64,000 nucleotides of DNA. It comes from CAZXEU01 sp964639665 (GTDB lineage Bacteria > Bacteroidota > Rhodothermia > Rhodothermales > Bin80). The notes under the pieces were generated by a model, which saw nothing but the letters and a program-made list of their open reading frames with translations, was not told the DNA's origin and did not search any database. Made by a program: the position numbers and the translations under genes. Where the stretch lies: the NCBI GenBank assembly GCA_964639665.1, contig CAZXEU010000045.1, positions 1 to 64,000 of the forward strand. The letters run 5' to 3'. This document shows positions 35,096 through 43,344 of the stretch, piece after piece; the stretch's first letter is position 1; each line of letters opens with the position of its first letter.

Positions 35096-36637
35096 ATGAT
35101 GCTCCGCTGTCTTGCAACCGTTGCCGCACTTGTAACCGTCAGCTGCCAGGACCCGGCTCCCCCCAATATCGTCATCATACTGGCAGATGACATGGGCTAC
35201 TCCGACATCGGTGCATACGGCGGCGAAATAAGCACGCCGAACCTGGACCGCCTCGCGGAAGACGGGTTGCGGTTTCGCCAGTTCTACAACGCCGGGCGGT
35301 GTTGTCCTACGCGGGCAGCGCTCCTGACGGGTCGTTATCCGCACCAGGTAGGCATGGGCACCATGGTCAGTTCCCTGGGCAGCGACCCGACTGCCGGTCC
35401 GTACCAGGGGTACCTGAGCGATCAGAGCCTGACTATCGCGGAAGCGCTTCGGCCGGCCGGCTACCGGACCTACATGTCCGGAAAGTGGCACGTAGGCGAG
35501 AAACCCGAGCACTGGCCGCGGAGGCGTGGATTCGACCGCTACTTTGGCCTCATCAGCGGTGCGAGCAGCTATTACGAGATCATCCGCGACCAGCCGAGGG
35601 TACGACAGATGGCTCTTGACGATGACCACTGGGAACCCCCTGCAGAAGGCTTCTACATGACGGACGCACTTACGGACTATGCGGTCCAGTTTCTCGATGC
35701 GCACGCGCAGGAGCAGCCTTCGCAGCCGTTCTTCCTGTATGTCGCCTACACGGCGCCGCACTGGCCGCTGCATGCGCCTTCGGAGGACATTGAGCGCTAC
35801 CTCGGCAGATACGATATCGGCTGGGACTCGCTGCGCGCGGAGCGTCACCGGAGAATGCTGGATCTGGGCATCATCGACGAGCGCTACGGACTGTCCCCGC
35901 GGCCCGCCGGCCTTGATGCGTGGGCGACCACTTCGAATAAGGAAGACTGGTCCCTGCGCATGGCCGTGTACGCGGCCATGGTGGACCGAATGGACCAGGG
36001 CATCGGCCGAATCCTGGAACAGCTGGCAGCGATGGATGCACTGGACAATACGCTATTGTTCTTTCTGTCTGATAACGGCGGCTGCGCCGAAAGCGTGGAA
36101 GGACGGGCGTTGCACGACACAACTAAGGCACCCGGAGAGCGGGGGTCGTACGTCGCCTACCAGGAAGCATGGGCCAATGCTTCCAATACGCCCTTCCGCC
36201 TATACAAGCAATGGACGCACGAGGGCGGCATCGCGACGCCCTTTATTGTCCACTGGCCGCGGGGCATTGCCCGCCCTGGCCGAATCGTTGACAGTCCGGG
36301 GCACGTCATTGACCTCATGAGCACGGTGCAGGAGGCCACCGGCATTGACGCGGCGCCGACCGAGGGCAGGAGCTTGCGGCAGATCTTTGCGGCGCAGGAG
36401 GCTTCTGCAGGCACGAGGCTGCTGTTCTGGGAGCATTTCGGCAGCCGCGCCGTGCGCGAGGGCAACCTGAAGCTGGTCATGGATCGCCGCACCGGGGACT
36501 GGGAGCTCTATGACCTTGAGGATGATCCGACCGAACTGCGCGACTTGACGCCGCTGCTGCCGGGCGAAGCCGAACGCCTGGAGGGATTGTGGCAGGAGTG
36601 GGCCCGCGAGGTTGGGGTATTCGACCGCGACGATTAG
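35096..36637 (+). CDS. Arylsulfatase lipoprotein (CCPTR)
   Basis: Type I sulfatase, 513 residues. The leader MMLRCLATVAALVTVSC suggests a lipoprotein (Cys17). Motifs: LADDMGYSDIGAYGG with metal-binding D31-D32, the maturation site C69-C-P-T-R followed by AALLTGRYPHQ, SGKWHVGE, and FLSDNGGCAES. The insert HWPLHAPSEDIERYLGRYD is common in the arylsulfatase A-like branch (S1_4-type). C terminus DWELYDLEDDPTELRDL is normal. It diverges from the LarA-like gene with under 50 bases between starts, so its promoter must overlap that gene's 5' end. Substrate unknown. Confidence 0.94.
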   Translation: MMLRCLATVAALVTVSCQDPAPPNIVIILADDMGYSDIGAYGGEISTPNLDRLAEDGLRFRQFYNAGRCCPTRAALLTGRYPHQVGMGTMVSSLGSDPTAGPYQGYLSDQSLTIAEALRPAGYRTYMSGKWHVGEKPEHWPRRRGFDRYFGLISGASSYYEIIRDQPRVRQMALDDDHWEPPAEGFYMTDALTDYAVQFLDAHAQEQPSQPFFLYVAYTAPHWPLHAPSEDIERYLGRYDIGWDSLRAERHRRMLDLGIIDERYGLSPRPAGLDAWATTSNKEDWSLRMAVYAAMVDRMDQGIGRILEQLAAMDALDNTLLFFLSDNGGCAESVEGRALHDTTKAPGERGSYVAYQEAWANASNTPFRLYKQWTHEGGIATPFIVHWPRGIARPGRIVDSPGHVIDLMSTVQEATGIDAAPTEGRSLRQIFAAQEASAGTRLLFWEHFGSRAVREGNLKLVMDRRTGDWELYDLEDDPTELRDLTPLLPGEAERLEGLWQEWAREVGVFDRDD

Positions 36638-37019
36638 GCGAGGCGGGCAGTTGCAGAGTCCTGCGTATTGCTCAGGCGCGCCCTGACGCCGCCTGCAGCT
36701 TGCTCAACGTGCGCAGCAGCAGACAAAGCTTGGCCCAGGGGATACTGCCGGCGCGCCCCCTTTGCCCGTTGGGCGAGAGCAGCGCGCCAGTCCAGCACAC
36801 GCGAGCTCGATCTTGGCAGTCCTGCAGTACCCGCTGCATCGAACAGGGGGCAAGGCCGAACGATTGCGGCCCAAGGGGCTCTCCCGGCCGTCGCAAGACG
36901 CGCCTGTATACGGAAATGTCCGTGAATTGACCTGCACGCCGGGCCCCCGGTTTGGGCAGCTACGGATTCGTACCATACCTTGGACGCCTCTACTGTGCAG
37001 TATAGAAACGACGTGGACA
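36638..37019. other. Intergenic region upstream of the WD40 gene
   Basis: About 380 bases, GC-rich, without a supportable gene. Small inverted repeats (for example GCCC-GTT-GGGC near 36763) follow the sulfatase. TTGGAC at 36980 and TATAGA at 37001 might be promoter boxes for the WD40 gene, but the 15-base spacing is short. Confidence 0.4.
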
Positions 37020-39191
37020 ATGCATCGAGTATTCATTGTAACCTTGCTGTTCGCCAGCAGCATCGCATTGCCCGCGGCCTCCCAGCCCATCTGGACGACT
37101 CCCGCACCGCTTGGCAATCCAGGAACCGTGCGGAGCGTAGCATACACGGCAGACGGAAGTCTTGTGATTTCCGGAGGAGTAGGGGGCCAAGTGAAGCTGT
37201 GGGATGCCGTCACGGGAGCATACGTGGCTACGCTGGAGACCCAAAAGCCTGAGATCAATGCGCTGGCGGTATCACCTGACAGCACCCGGCTTGCGATGGG
37301 AGCGGTTGACGGCACGATCCTGCTCTGGGACCTCGTGACGCGCGAAATTGCCGTCAGCGTAGATGCCCACGCCTTGCGCGTAACCTCGCTGGCCTACTCG
37401 CCGGACGGCACCACGCTGGCGTCCGTATCCGAAGAGCCCGAGATCAAGCTCTGGGATGCGGCATCGCTGGAGGACAAAGGTTCGCTCGATGGCCATCTCG
37501 TCGCCATTACTTCTGTTGCGTTTTCGCCCGACGGCGCCATGCTTGCCACAGGATCACTGGACCAGACCGTTAAACTCTGGGATGTCGAAAGCCGGCGGAA
37601 CAGAGCCACGCTACCGGGCCATACGCAATGGGTAACTTCCGTAGCCTTTTCCCCCAATGCACCGCTGTTGGCATCCGGGTCGCTCGACGAGACGGTAAGA
37701 CTCTGGAATACTGCCACGCTGCAGGAAGTTGAAGTGCTGGAAGGGCATTCCAACTGGGTCTCCGTGGTCCGTTTCTCGCCGGACGGGTCAAGGCTCGCCT
37801 CCGGTTCCTTCGACGAGACCATCAAGATCTGGGATACGTCTACGAATCTTATCGAAACATCCCTGTCCCGGCACAAGGACTGGATAACCTCCCTGGCGTT
37901 TTCTCCGGATGGCAGGGAATTGGCTTCCGGATCGGAAGACCAGACCGTCGCATACTGGGACCTGAACTCCGGAGAGCGCCTTGCAAGGATCGGCGGCATT
38001 GTGGTCAATGCCGTGGCGATTTCACCCGACGGGGCCGAGATAGCGTCGTCGCTCTCCGATGGCACGGTGCAGCTTTGGGATGCGGCGACAGGCTTTGAGC
38101 TGCGCGAATTCACCGGACACAGGGAAGGCGTGACATCCGTCATCTTTTCCCCCTCGGGCGATACGCTCTATACTGCGGGCGGCGATGCGACGGTTAGGCG
38201 GTGGGATGTGGAGACCGGAGCCGGCCTGGATACCCTGGTAGCCCACGAAGAGTACATCTCGTCCATGGTCATGTCGGAGGACGGAACTACGCTGGCCACC
38301 CTTTCCTACGACAACTTCGTCAAGGTCTGGAGCGCAGAGACGCTGACGCAGGCCGCCAGATTCGTTGGTTCAGGATTTCGTTCTTGGCAGACATCCATTG
38401 CTCTTTCCGGCGACGGATCTCGACTGGCGATAGGCACGGGCGGCTTTGCGTCTGAAATCACTATCGCAGAGACGGCTACAAGTGAGGAAGTAGCCCGATT
38501 GTCGGGCCATGGATCCTATTCTCTCGTAAGCGTACTCAGCTTTTCCCCCGATGAGGCGCAGTTGGCCTCGGGAAGCCTCGGATTCGGGTTTGAGGGTGGA
38601 GTAAGACTTTGGGATCTTGCATCCGGGGCCAGAACCGGAGAATTCTCCGGGCACGATAACGGAACCCGGTCCCTTGCGTATTCACCGGACGGTAGCATTA
38701 TCGTGTCGGGCGGCGCCGAAGACGGCGGCTCGCTAAAGGTCTGGAACACCGGGGACGACACCGCCATAGCGACGCTCAGCGGACATGCAGGGGCCACCAA
38801 TTCCGTCGCATACTCCAGGGACGGTACACGCGTGGCCACAGGCGGCGATGATGGTACGATTAAGCTCTGGGATGCCACCAACTGGGTTGTGCCGCCGCTT
38901 AGCATACTGCCAAACAGCGTGTTGCCGGGCGAGGGAATGAGCCTCGTCCACTATCCCAATCCCTTTGGCCGGGAGACGACGGTTGAGTACGTGCTGGCAC
39001 AATCTGGCCACGTCCACCTGGCCGTCTACAATATGCTCGGCCGGCGCGTAGCCGTCCTTGTAGATGCCGACCAGCCCAACGGTGCACATTCGGTCCGCTT
39101 TGATTCCGGCCACCTGCCGAGCGGCATCTACCTTTATCGCCTCATATCCGGAACCCGGCAGCAGACGGGCGCCATGACACTCAGGAGATAG
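37020..39191 (+). CDS. WD40 double-propeller protein with T9SS sorting domain
   Basis: A 723-residue secreted protein. The chosen ATG gives MHRVFIVTLLFASSIALPAASQ. Fourteen WD40-type blades can be counted from their closing motifs (VKLWDAVTG, ILLWDLVTR, IKLWDAASL, VKLWDVESR and so on to IKLWDATNW; the eleventh is degenerate), enough for two seven-bladed propellers. The final 80 residues (YPNPFGRETTVEYVL, VYNMLGRRVAVLVD, LPSGIYLYRLISG) are a type A Por-secretion sorting domain, so it should cross the outer membrane through T9SS and be displayed or released. Stands alone on the plus strand. Role is probably scaffold or binding; no catalytic module. Confidence 0.92.
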   Translation: MHRVFIVTLLFASSIALPAASQPIWTTPAPLGNPGTVRSVAYTADGSLVISGGVGGQVKLWDAVTGAYVATLETQKPEINALAVSPDSTRLAMGAVDGTILLWDLVTREIAVSVDAHALRVTSLAYSPDGTTLASVSEEPEIKLWDAASLEDKGSLDGHLVAITSVAFSPDGAMLATGSLDQTVKLWDVESRRNRATLPGHTQWVTSVAFSPNAPLLASGSLDETVRLWNTATLQEVEVLEGHSNWVSVVRFSPDGSRLASGSFDETIKIWDTSTNLIETSLSRHKDWITSLAFSPDGRELASGSEDQTVAYWDLNSGERLARIGGIVVNAVAISPDGAEIASSLSDGTVQLWDAATGFELREFTGHREGVTSVIFSPSGDTLYTAGGDATVRRWDVETGAGLDTLVAHEEYISSMVMSEDGTTLATLSYDNFVKVWSAETLTQAARFVGSGFRSWQTSIALSGDGSRLAIGTGGFASEITIAETATSEEVARLSGHGSYSLVSVLSFSPDEAQLASGSLGFGFEGGVRLWDLASGARTGEFSGHDNGTRSLAYSPDGSIIVSGGAEDGGSLKVWNTGDDTAIATLSGHAGATNSVAYSRDGTRVATGGDDGTIKLWDATNWVVPPLSILPNSVLPGEGMSLVHYPNPFGRETTVEYVLAQSGHVHLAVYNMLGRRVAVLVDADQPNGAHSVRFDSGHLPSGIYLYRLISGTRQQTGAMTLRR

Positions 39192-39343
39192 GGCAGCTCC
39201 ACGCCCGGGGAGCGTCGAGCCCGGCATCCGCAGATTGCTGCGCCAGTCAGTGCGGCGGCCAAGCGCGCTTTCCGGCAGATCCCATAGAACCTGCTTTCCC
39301 TGCCCGGAGTAGGTGTTCGCTCCCTTAACTGTCGCATATTGCC

Positions 39344-40069
39344 ATGTCCAGAACCATCCTGATTACCGGTGCCAGCACGGGCATAGGGGCAGCCACAGCG
39401 CTGCGACTCGCCCGTGGCAACAGGCTGCTGCTCCACCATCATCAGACGCCCATTGACCCCGTGGCGAAAGTCGTCCGTGAAAAGGGCGGCGAGGCCTGGG
39501 GCCTCAGGGCCGACCTATCAGCAGAGTCCGGTTGCCACAAGCTGATGGACGCCGTGCGCGATCATGCGGAATCGCTGGATGTCCTGGTCAATAATGCCGG
39601 TGCTTTGCTCGAGCGTCACAGTGTCGAAACGGTCCGCTGGGAATTGATGGAGAGGATTTTCTCGCTGAACACGTTTTCGGCGATGCTGCTGACGCGGCTG
39701 GCCGTGCCGCTGCTTCTTCGCGGCACGAGTCCGTGCATCGTCAACGTTACTTCCGTGGCCGCGCGAAACGGTGCGCCGACCGCCACACTCTACGGTGCAG
39801 CAAAAGGCGCCCTCGACTCCTTTACGCGCGGCTCCGCCAGGGAGCTGGCTCCGCGGATCAGGGTAAATGCCGTAGCTCCGGGGATAATCCTGACACCGTT
39901 CCACGAGAGATATACCTCGCCCGAACGCCTGGATGCGATGCTTGCCAGTACCCCGCTGGGCGAACACGGCGAAAGCGAACACATTGCCGACGCCGTAGCA
40001 TTCCTGATAAAGAACACGTTCGTAACCGGCGAAACTGTCGACGTAAACGGCGGCCTGTTCATGCGTTAG
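39344..40069 (+). CDS. SDR family oxidoreductase
   Basis: A 241-residue short-chain dehydrogenase/reductase. Cofactor motif TGASTGIGAATAL, structural NNAG (VLVNNAGALLE), the Ser of VNVTSVAARNG, catalytic YGAAK (Tyr-x-x-x-Lys), and the C-terminal ETVDVNGGLFMR are all present. Similar to 3-oxoacyl-ACP reductase-like classical SDRs; substrate not inferable. Cytoplasmic. Transcribed alone, 152 bases after the WD40 gene. Confidence 0.93.
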   Translation: MSRTILITGASTGIGAATALRLARGNRLLLHHHQTPIDPVAKVVREKGGEAWGLRADLSAESGCHKLMDAVRDHAESLDVLVNNAGALLERHSVETVRWELMERIFSLNTFSAMLLTRLAVPLLLRGTSPCIVNVTSVAARNGAPTATLYGAAKGALDSFTRGSARELAPRIRVNAVAPGIILTPFHERYTSPERLDAMLASTPLGEHGESEHIADAVAFLIKNTFVTGETVDVNGGLFMR

Positions 40070-40297
40070 GCCGGCAGCATCGGCAAACAGTGCACGTTCG
40101 TGTTCCGCGCTGCCCGGAAACAGATCACGGGCGCGCGTGTCCAGCCGAGCACACAATCCCCGTCGCGGGGCGACCGGGGCTCTGACGGCCGAATATGCGA
40201 CTCCTCGCTCCGCAGCGGCGGCGGCCCATCGCACCCTTCAGGCAACGAATCAGGCGTGAAAGCAGCCTTGTTCGCAACTGGCGCAGAAGCTGCCCGG

Positions 40298-40891
40298 CTA
40301 CTCGGCGACCGTAAACGGGGCCAGCATCACGGCTGTGTCCCACATGAGTGCCAGCGTGCCCCCCGTCTCCGTAACGTCCACGAAGCCGATCGTGAACTGG
40401 TCCACAGACCTGTCAGCCTGCTCGACTGCCATCGGCATCCGTACCACATCCTTGTCGTCCGTGTAGTTGTAGGATCCCCACAGGCCATCTCCGGGGTCGC
40501 GGCCCGACTCCTTGGCCTCGTGCGAAGAAAGGATAAGCGTGGTTGCATCCTGGGACAACTCCACGAACAGGCTGTATTCTCCTGCCGGCAGCGCCTGATC
40601 TCCGAAGTGGAGAGCCGCCTCCGTCACGAAGCGGGTGGACTTGTTGGCACCGGCACGCCATACGGGCGCGCCGCCGGTGACCGTCGCTCCGCGCGACTCG
40701 CCCTCGCCGAAAATACCGGTCCGGCCACGCAGTATCGGCCGGCCGTAGTCCACCATGATCCACTTGCCCGAATCAAAATCCCCGAGTTGCGTGGCAGCCT
40801 CTCCCCTGGGTGAAGCAATTGGCTGGGCAGCGGCCATGTCGGCGAAAAGAAGCAGCCCTGCAAACGAGACTAGAAAAGAAAGCTGGCGCAT
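40298..40891 (-). CDS. DUF2911 secreted protein
   Basis: A 197-residue exported protein of unknown function. The ATG chosen is preceded by a GGGAGGA ribosome site and gives MRQLSFLVSFAGLLLFADMAAAQ, a signal peptide. The body matches the DUF2911 family: IMVDYGRPILRGRTGIFG, PVWRAGANKSTRF, LPAGEYSLFVEL and a late WDTAVMLAPFTV. These proteins are common in Bacteroidota-related bacteria and fold as small beta-sandwich domains; no enzyme activity is known to me. Monocistronic as far as can be seen. Confidence 0.87.
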   Translation of the reverse strand: MRQLSFLVSFAGLLLFADMAAAQPIASPRGEAATQLGDFDSGKWIMVDYGRPILRGRTGIFGEGESRGATVTGGAPVWRAGANKSTRFVTEAALHFGDQALPAGEYSLFVELSQDATTLILSSHEAKESGRDPGDGLWGSYNYTDDKDVVRMPMAVEQADRSVDQFTIGFVDVTETGGTLALMWDTAVMLAPFTVAE

Positions 40892-41010
40892 GGAATGTCC
40901 TCCCTGGTTTCTGATAGCGGGACGTGGATATTCCCTTGTGTTCACGGAGTTCCTTGGGCGTAAATGAGGGCTCAGGCCAGCGCTCGCATGCGCGCCCGCC
41001 CAACTACCTC

Positions 41011-42294
41011 CTACCTCGCATCGTGCCTGAATACCTCGCCGTCCTTCATGACAAAGGACACCTCGCGCAGCGCGGCGAGATCCGCGAGCGGGTTACCCGG
41101 CATGGCGATAATATCGGCTGCAAGCCCTTCCCGTATGGCTCCGCGCTCACCAGCGAGCCCCATGACTTCGGCCGCGTTCGTGGTCATCATTTTCAAGGCG
41201 TATACCGGCGGCAGCCCTGCTTCCTCGAAATTGTCCAGGTATTTCAGCGTGAGGCCTCCCCTGTCTTCCCCATCCATGACATACACGACATCGGAGCCGA
41301 AAGCCATGGGCACATCAAGCCTGTAGGCCCGGCGCAGCCGGTCAATGAACTGTGCATGCAGACTTTCTGCCTCCGCCTCTGAAGTGCCATGAAAGGTCTG
41401 CATTATGGCCTCAACCGTGAATTCCGTGCCGACCAGATAGACATGGTTGTCCCGGGCCATCGCGAGAGCCTCGTCCGACATGTTGGTCCCGTGCTCGATA
41501 GAGGCCACGCCAGCAGCTATCGCATTGCGGGCCCCCTGTTCGGTCCACGTGTGAGCCGCAACGAGGAGCCCTGCCTTGGCAGCTTCTTCTACCACAAATC
41601 GTATATCGTCCGTCGAATAGATATACGGCTGATCATCCACTACCAGCTTGATGAGCGTTGCTCCAAAGTGGATGTTCTCCCGGATGGCTTTCTTCAATTC
41701 ATCCCGGGTATCGGCGTAGAAGTACTCGGGGCTGCCTAGATCCGGCTTGTCGTGCTGCAGCTGAAACTGGCCTCCGAATGGAGCGATGATGCGGCCTGCG
41801 TTCTGCATGGTGGGTCCCGGTACCAGGCCTTCTTCAATGGCCCGGCGAAGGTCTGTGTCGGCGTAGTTGCCGCCGTTACCAATATCCCGGATGGTCGTAA
41901 AGCCGGCTCGCAGCATGGCCTGCGCATTGGCGACACCCTGAATGGCCCGGTAACCCGTGGGATCAAGCAGGCTCGTGAAGAAGAAATTGCCTGCATCGCG
42001 CTCGTGCCTGACATTGAGGCACATGTGCGTGTGCGCATCAAAGAGTCCGGGCATCACGGCATGGTCGCTCAGATCGAATACTGTTGCATCCGGCGGCACA
42101 GGGATCCTGGAGCCCACGGCTGTGATGCGGCCATGCTCAATCACTATGGTCTGGTCTTCCAGTACTTCACCTGCGGCCGGATCCACCAGGCGGCCGGCCA
42201 GAATCACAGATGCCTGCCCGCGTACGTCAGCGGCGCCGGCCAGAAGCAGGATCGGGCAGAGCAGGGAAATCAGGCGAGGCTTGCGGCTATGCAT
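41011..42294 (-). CDS. Secreted metal-dependent amidohydrolase
   Basis: A 427-residue amidohydrolase-superfamily enzyme (imidazolonepropionase/prolidase-like branch). The ATG chosen gives MHSRKPRLISLLCPILLLAGAADVRGQ, a signal peptide. Metal and catalytic motifs: MPGLFDAHTHM (HxH), ATLIKLVVDD (Lys), LVAAHTWTEQG (His), ASIEHGTNMSDE (His) and PMAFGSDVVYV (Asp). It would hydrolyse a peptide-like or cyclic amide bond outside the cytoplasm. It lies 151 bases after the PhyH gene on the same strand and may share its transcript. Confidence 0.92.
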   Translation of the reverse strand: MHSRKPRLISLLCPILLLAGAADVRGQASVILAGRLVDPAAGEVLEDQTIVIEHGRITAVGSRIPVPPDATVFDLSDHAVMPGLFDAHTHMCLNVRHERDAGNFFFTSLLDPTGYRAIQGVANAQAMLRAGFTTIRDIGNGGNYADTDLRRAIEEGLVPGPTMQNAGRIIAPFGGQFQLQHDKPDLGSPEYFYADTRDELKKAIRENIHFGATLIKLVVDDQPYIYSTDDIRFVVEEAAKAGLLVAAHTWTEQGARNAIAAGVASIEHGTNMSDEALAMARDNHVYLVGTEFTVEAIMQTFHGTSEAEAESLHAQFIDRLRRAYRLDVPMAFGSDVVYVMDGEDRGGLTLKYLDNFEEAGLPPVYALKMMTTNAAEVMGLAGERGAIREGLAADIIAMPGNPLADLAALREVSFVMKDGEVFRHDAR

Positions 42295-42445
42295 TGGGAA
42301 TCTGGATTGGATCGCGATAGTCGGGTGCGGATCAAGGTAGGCCAAGCTCGCACCAACTGCACGCGCACGGCAGCGCCGGCCAGACCGGTACTTTGCCGCG
42401 GGATCCGGGCCCGTGGCCTGCAGAGGCCTTGCCAGGTCAGGGGTC

Positions 42446-43342
42446 CTAATCCTTGCGGGCCGATATGGGCTGCCTGGCGGGCGGGTCATAGAGCAGAGGA
42501 AAGAACCGTCCTTGCATGGTTTCTCCCCGCGGGACGACGGGCACGCCTTTCAGGAGCGGTGCATCGCTGTCTGATCGGACGCCGTCGCGAAAGACGTTGA
42601 GAACCGTTGCACGCCGGGGCCGGTCTGTCCGGTTTGCGAACGATCCGTGTACAAGATGCGGGTGATGAAAGGTGGCCTCTCCTGCCCGCAGCGGTACCGC
42701 AACGGGCTTGAAGGCTGCCCGCTGCTCGTCCGTCAGGACGGCCTCGATGGCGTCCATGTCCGTGGCCAGTCCGGTGATCGGGAGCAGCTTCCAGTGGTGG
42801 CTTCCGGGCACGTAGTGCAGACACCCGTTTTCCGGAGTTGCGTCATCCAGCCCGATCCAGCACGTCAGGTGGCGCATCGGCCTGGTGCGCGTCCAGTACG
42901 AGTAGTCCTGGTGCCAGGCCACCACACCTCCATGACGAGCCGGCTTGCAGAAGAGCTGGTCATGCCAGAATCGAACGGCGCCTCCTACCAGCTGGCTTGC
43001 CGGCACAGCAAATGCCGGATTCCAGAGCAGATCGTGGAATGCTGGCCTTGTGCGCCAGGCTACAAGCGCGTGAAACAGCCGATTGTCCGGATCTCCGGAC
43101 TCGTTGATGTGATATTCGTGCCACAAATCACTTCCTCGGTGTCCCGGCTTCATCAAGTCCGCCAGCTCAAGCCTCAGGGCCGCCACCTGTTCGCCTGAAA
43201 GCACGCGGACGCCCGCCAGGTATCCGTTCTCCCGGTATGAGGCTACCTGCGCGTCGCTGAGCAGGTAGTGCTGAACGCCCTGTGACGGGCCTTCAAAAAG
43301 CCCCGAAACGAATCCGTGGACGCGGGAAAGATCTTCGGCCAT
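42446..43342 (-). CDS. Phytanoyl-CoA dioxygenase (PhyH) family protein
   Basis: A 298-residue Fe(II)/2-oxoglutarate-dependent oxygenase. Starts MAEDLSRVHGF, with YRENGYLAGVRVLSGEQVAAL near the N terminus. The iron site is WHQDYSYW (His, Asp) and HHPHLVHGS (distal His); the 2-oxoglutarate-binding Arg probably lies in RRATVLNVFRDG. GCLHYVPGSHHW is the family hallmark. Starts 2 bases after the stop of the large PVC dehydrogenase gene, so the two are surely co-translated. Such dioxygenases hydroxylate diverse small molecules; substrate unknown. Confidence 0.93.
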   Translation of the reverse strand: MAEDLSRVHGFVSGLFEGPSQGVQHYLLSDAQVASYRENGYLAGVRVLSGEQVAALRLELADLMKPGHRGSDLWHEYHINESGDPDNRLFHALVAWRTRPAFHDLLWNPAFAVPASQLVGGAVRFWHDQLFCKPARHGGVVAWHQDYSYWTRTRPMRHLTCWIGLDDATPENGCLHYVPGSHHWKLLPITGLATDMDAIEAVLTDEQRAAFKPVAVPLRAGEATFHHPHLVHGSFANRTDRPRRATVLNVFRDGVRSDSDAPLLKGVPVVPRGETMQGRFFPLLYDPPARQPISARKD

Positions 43343-43344
43343 GA

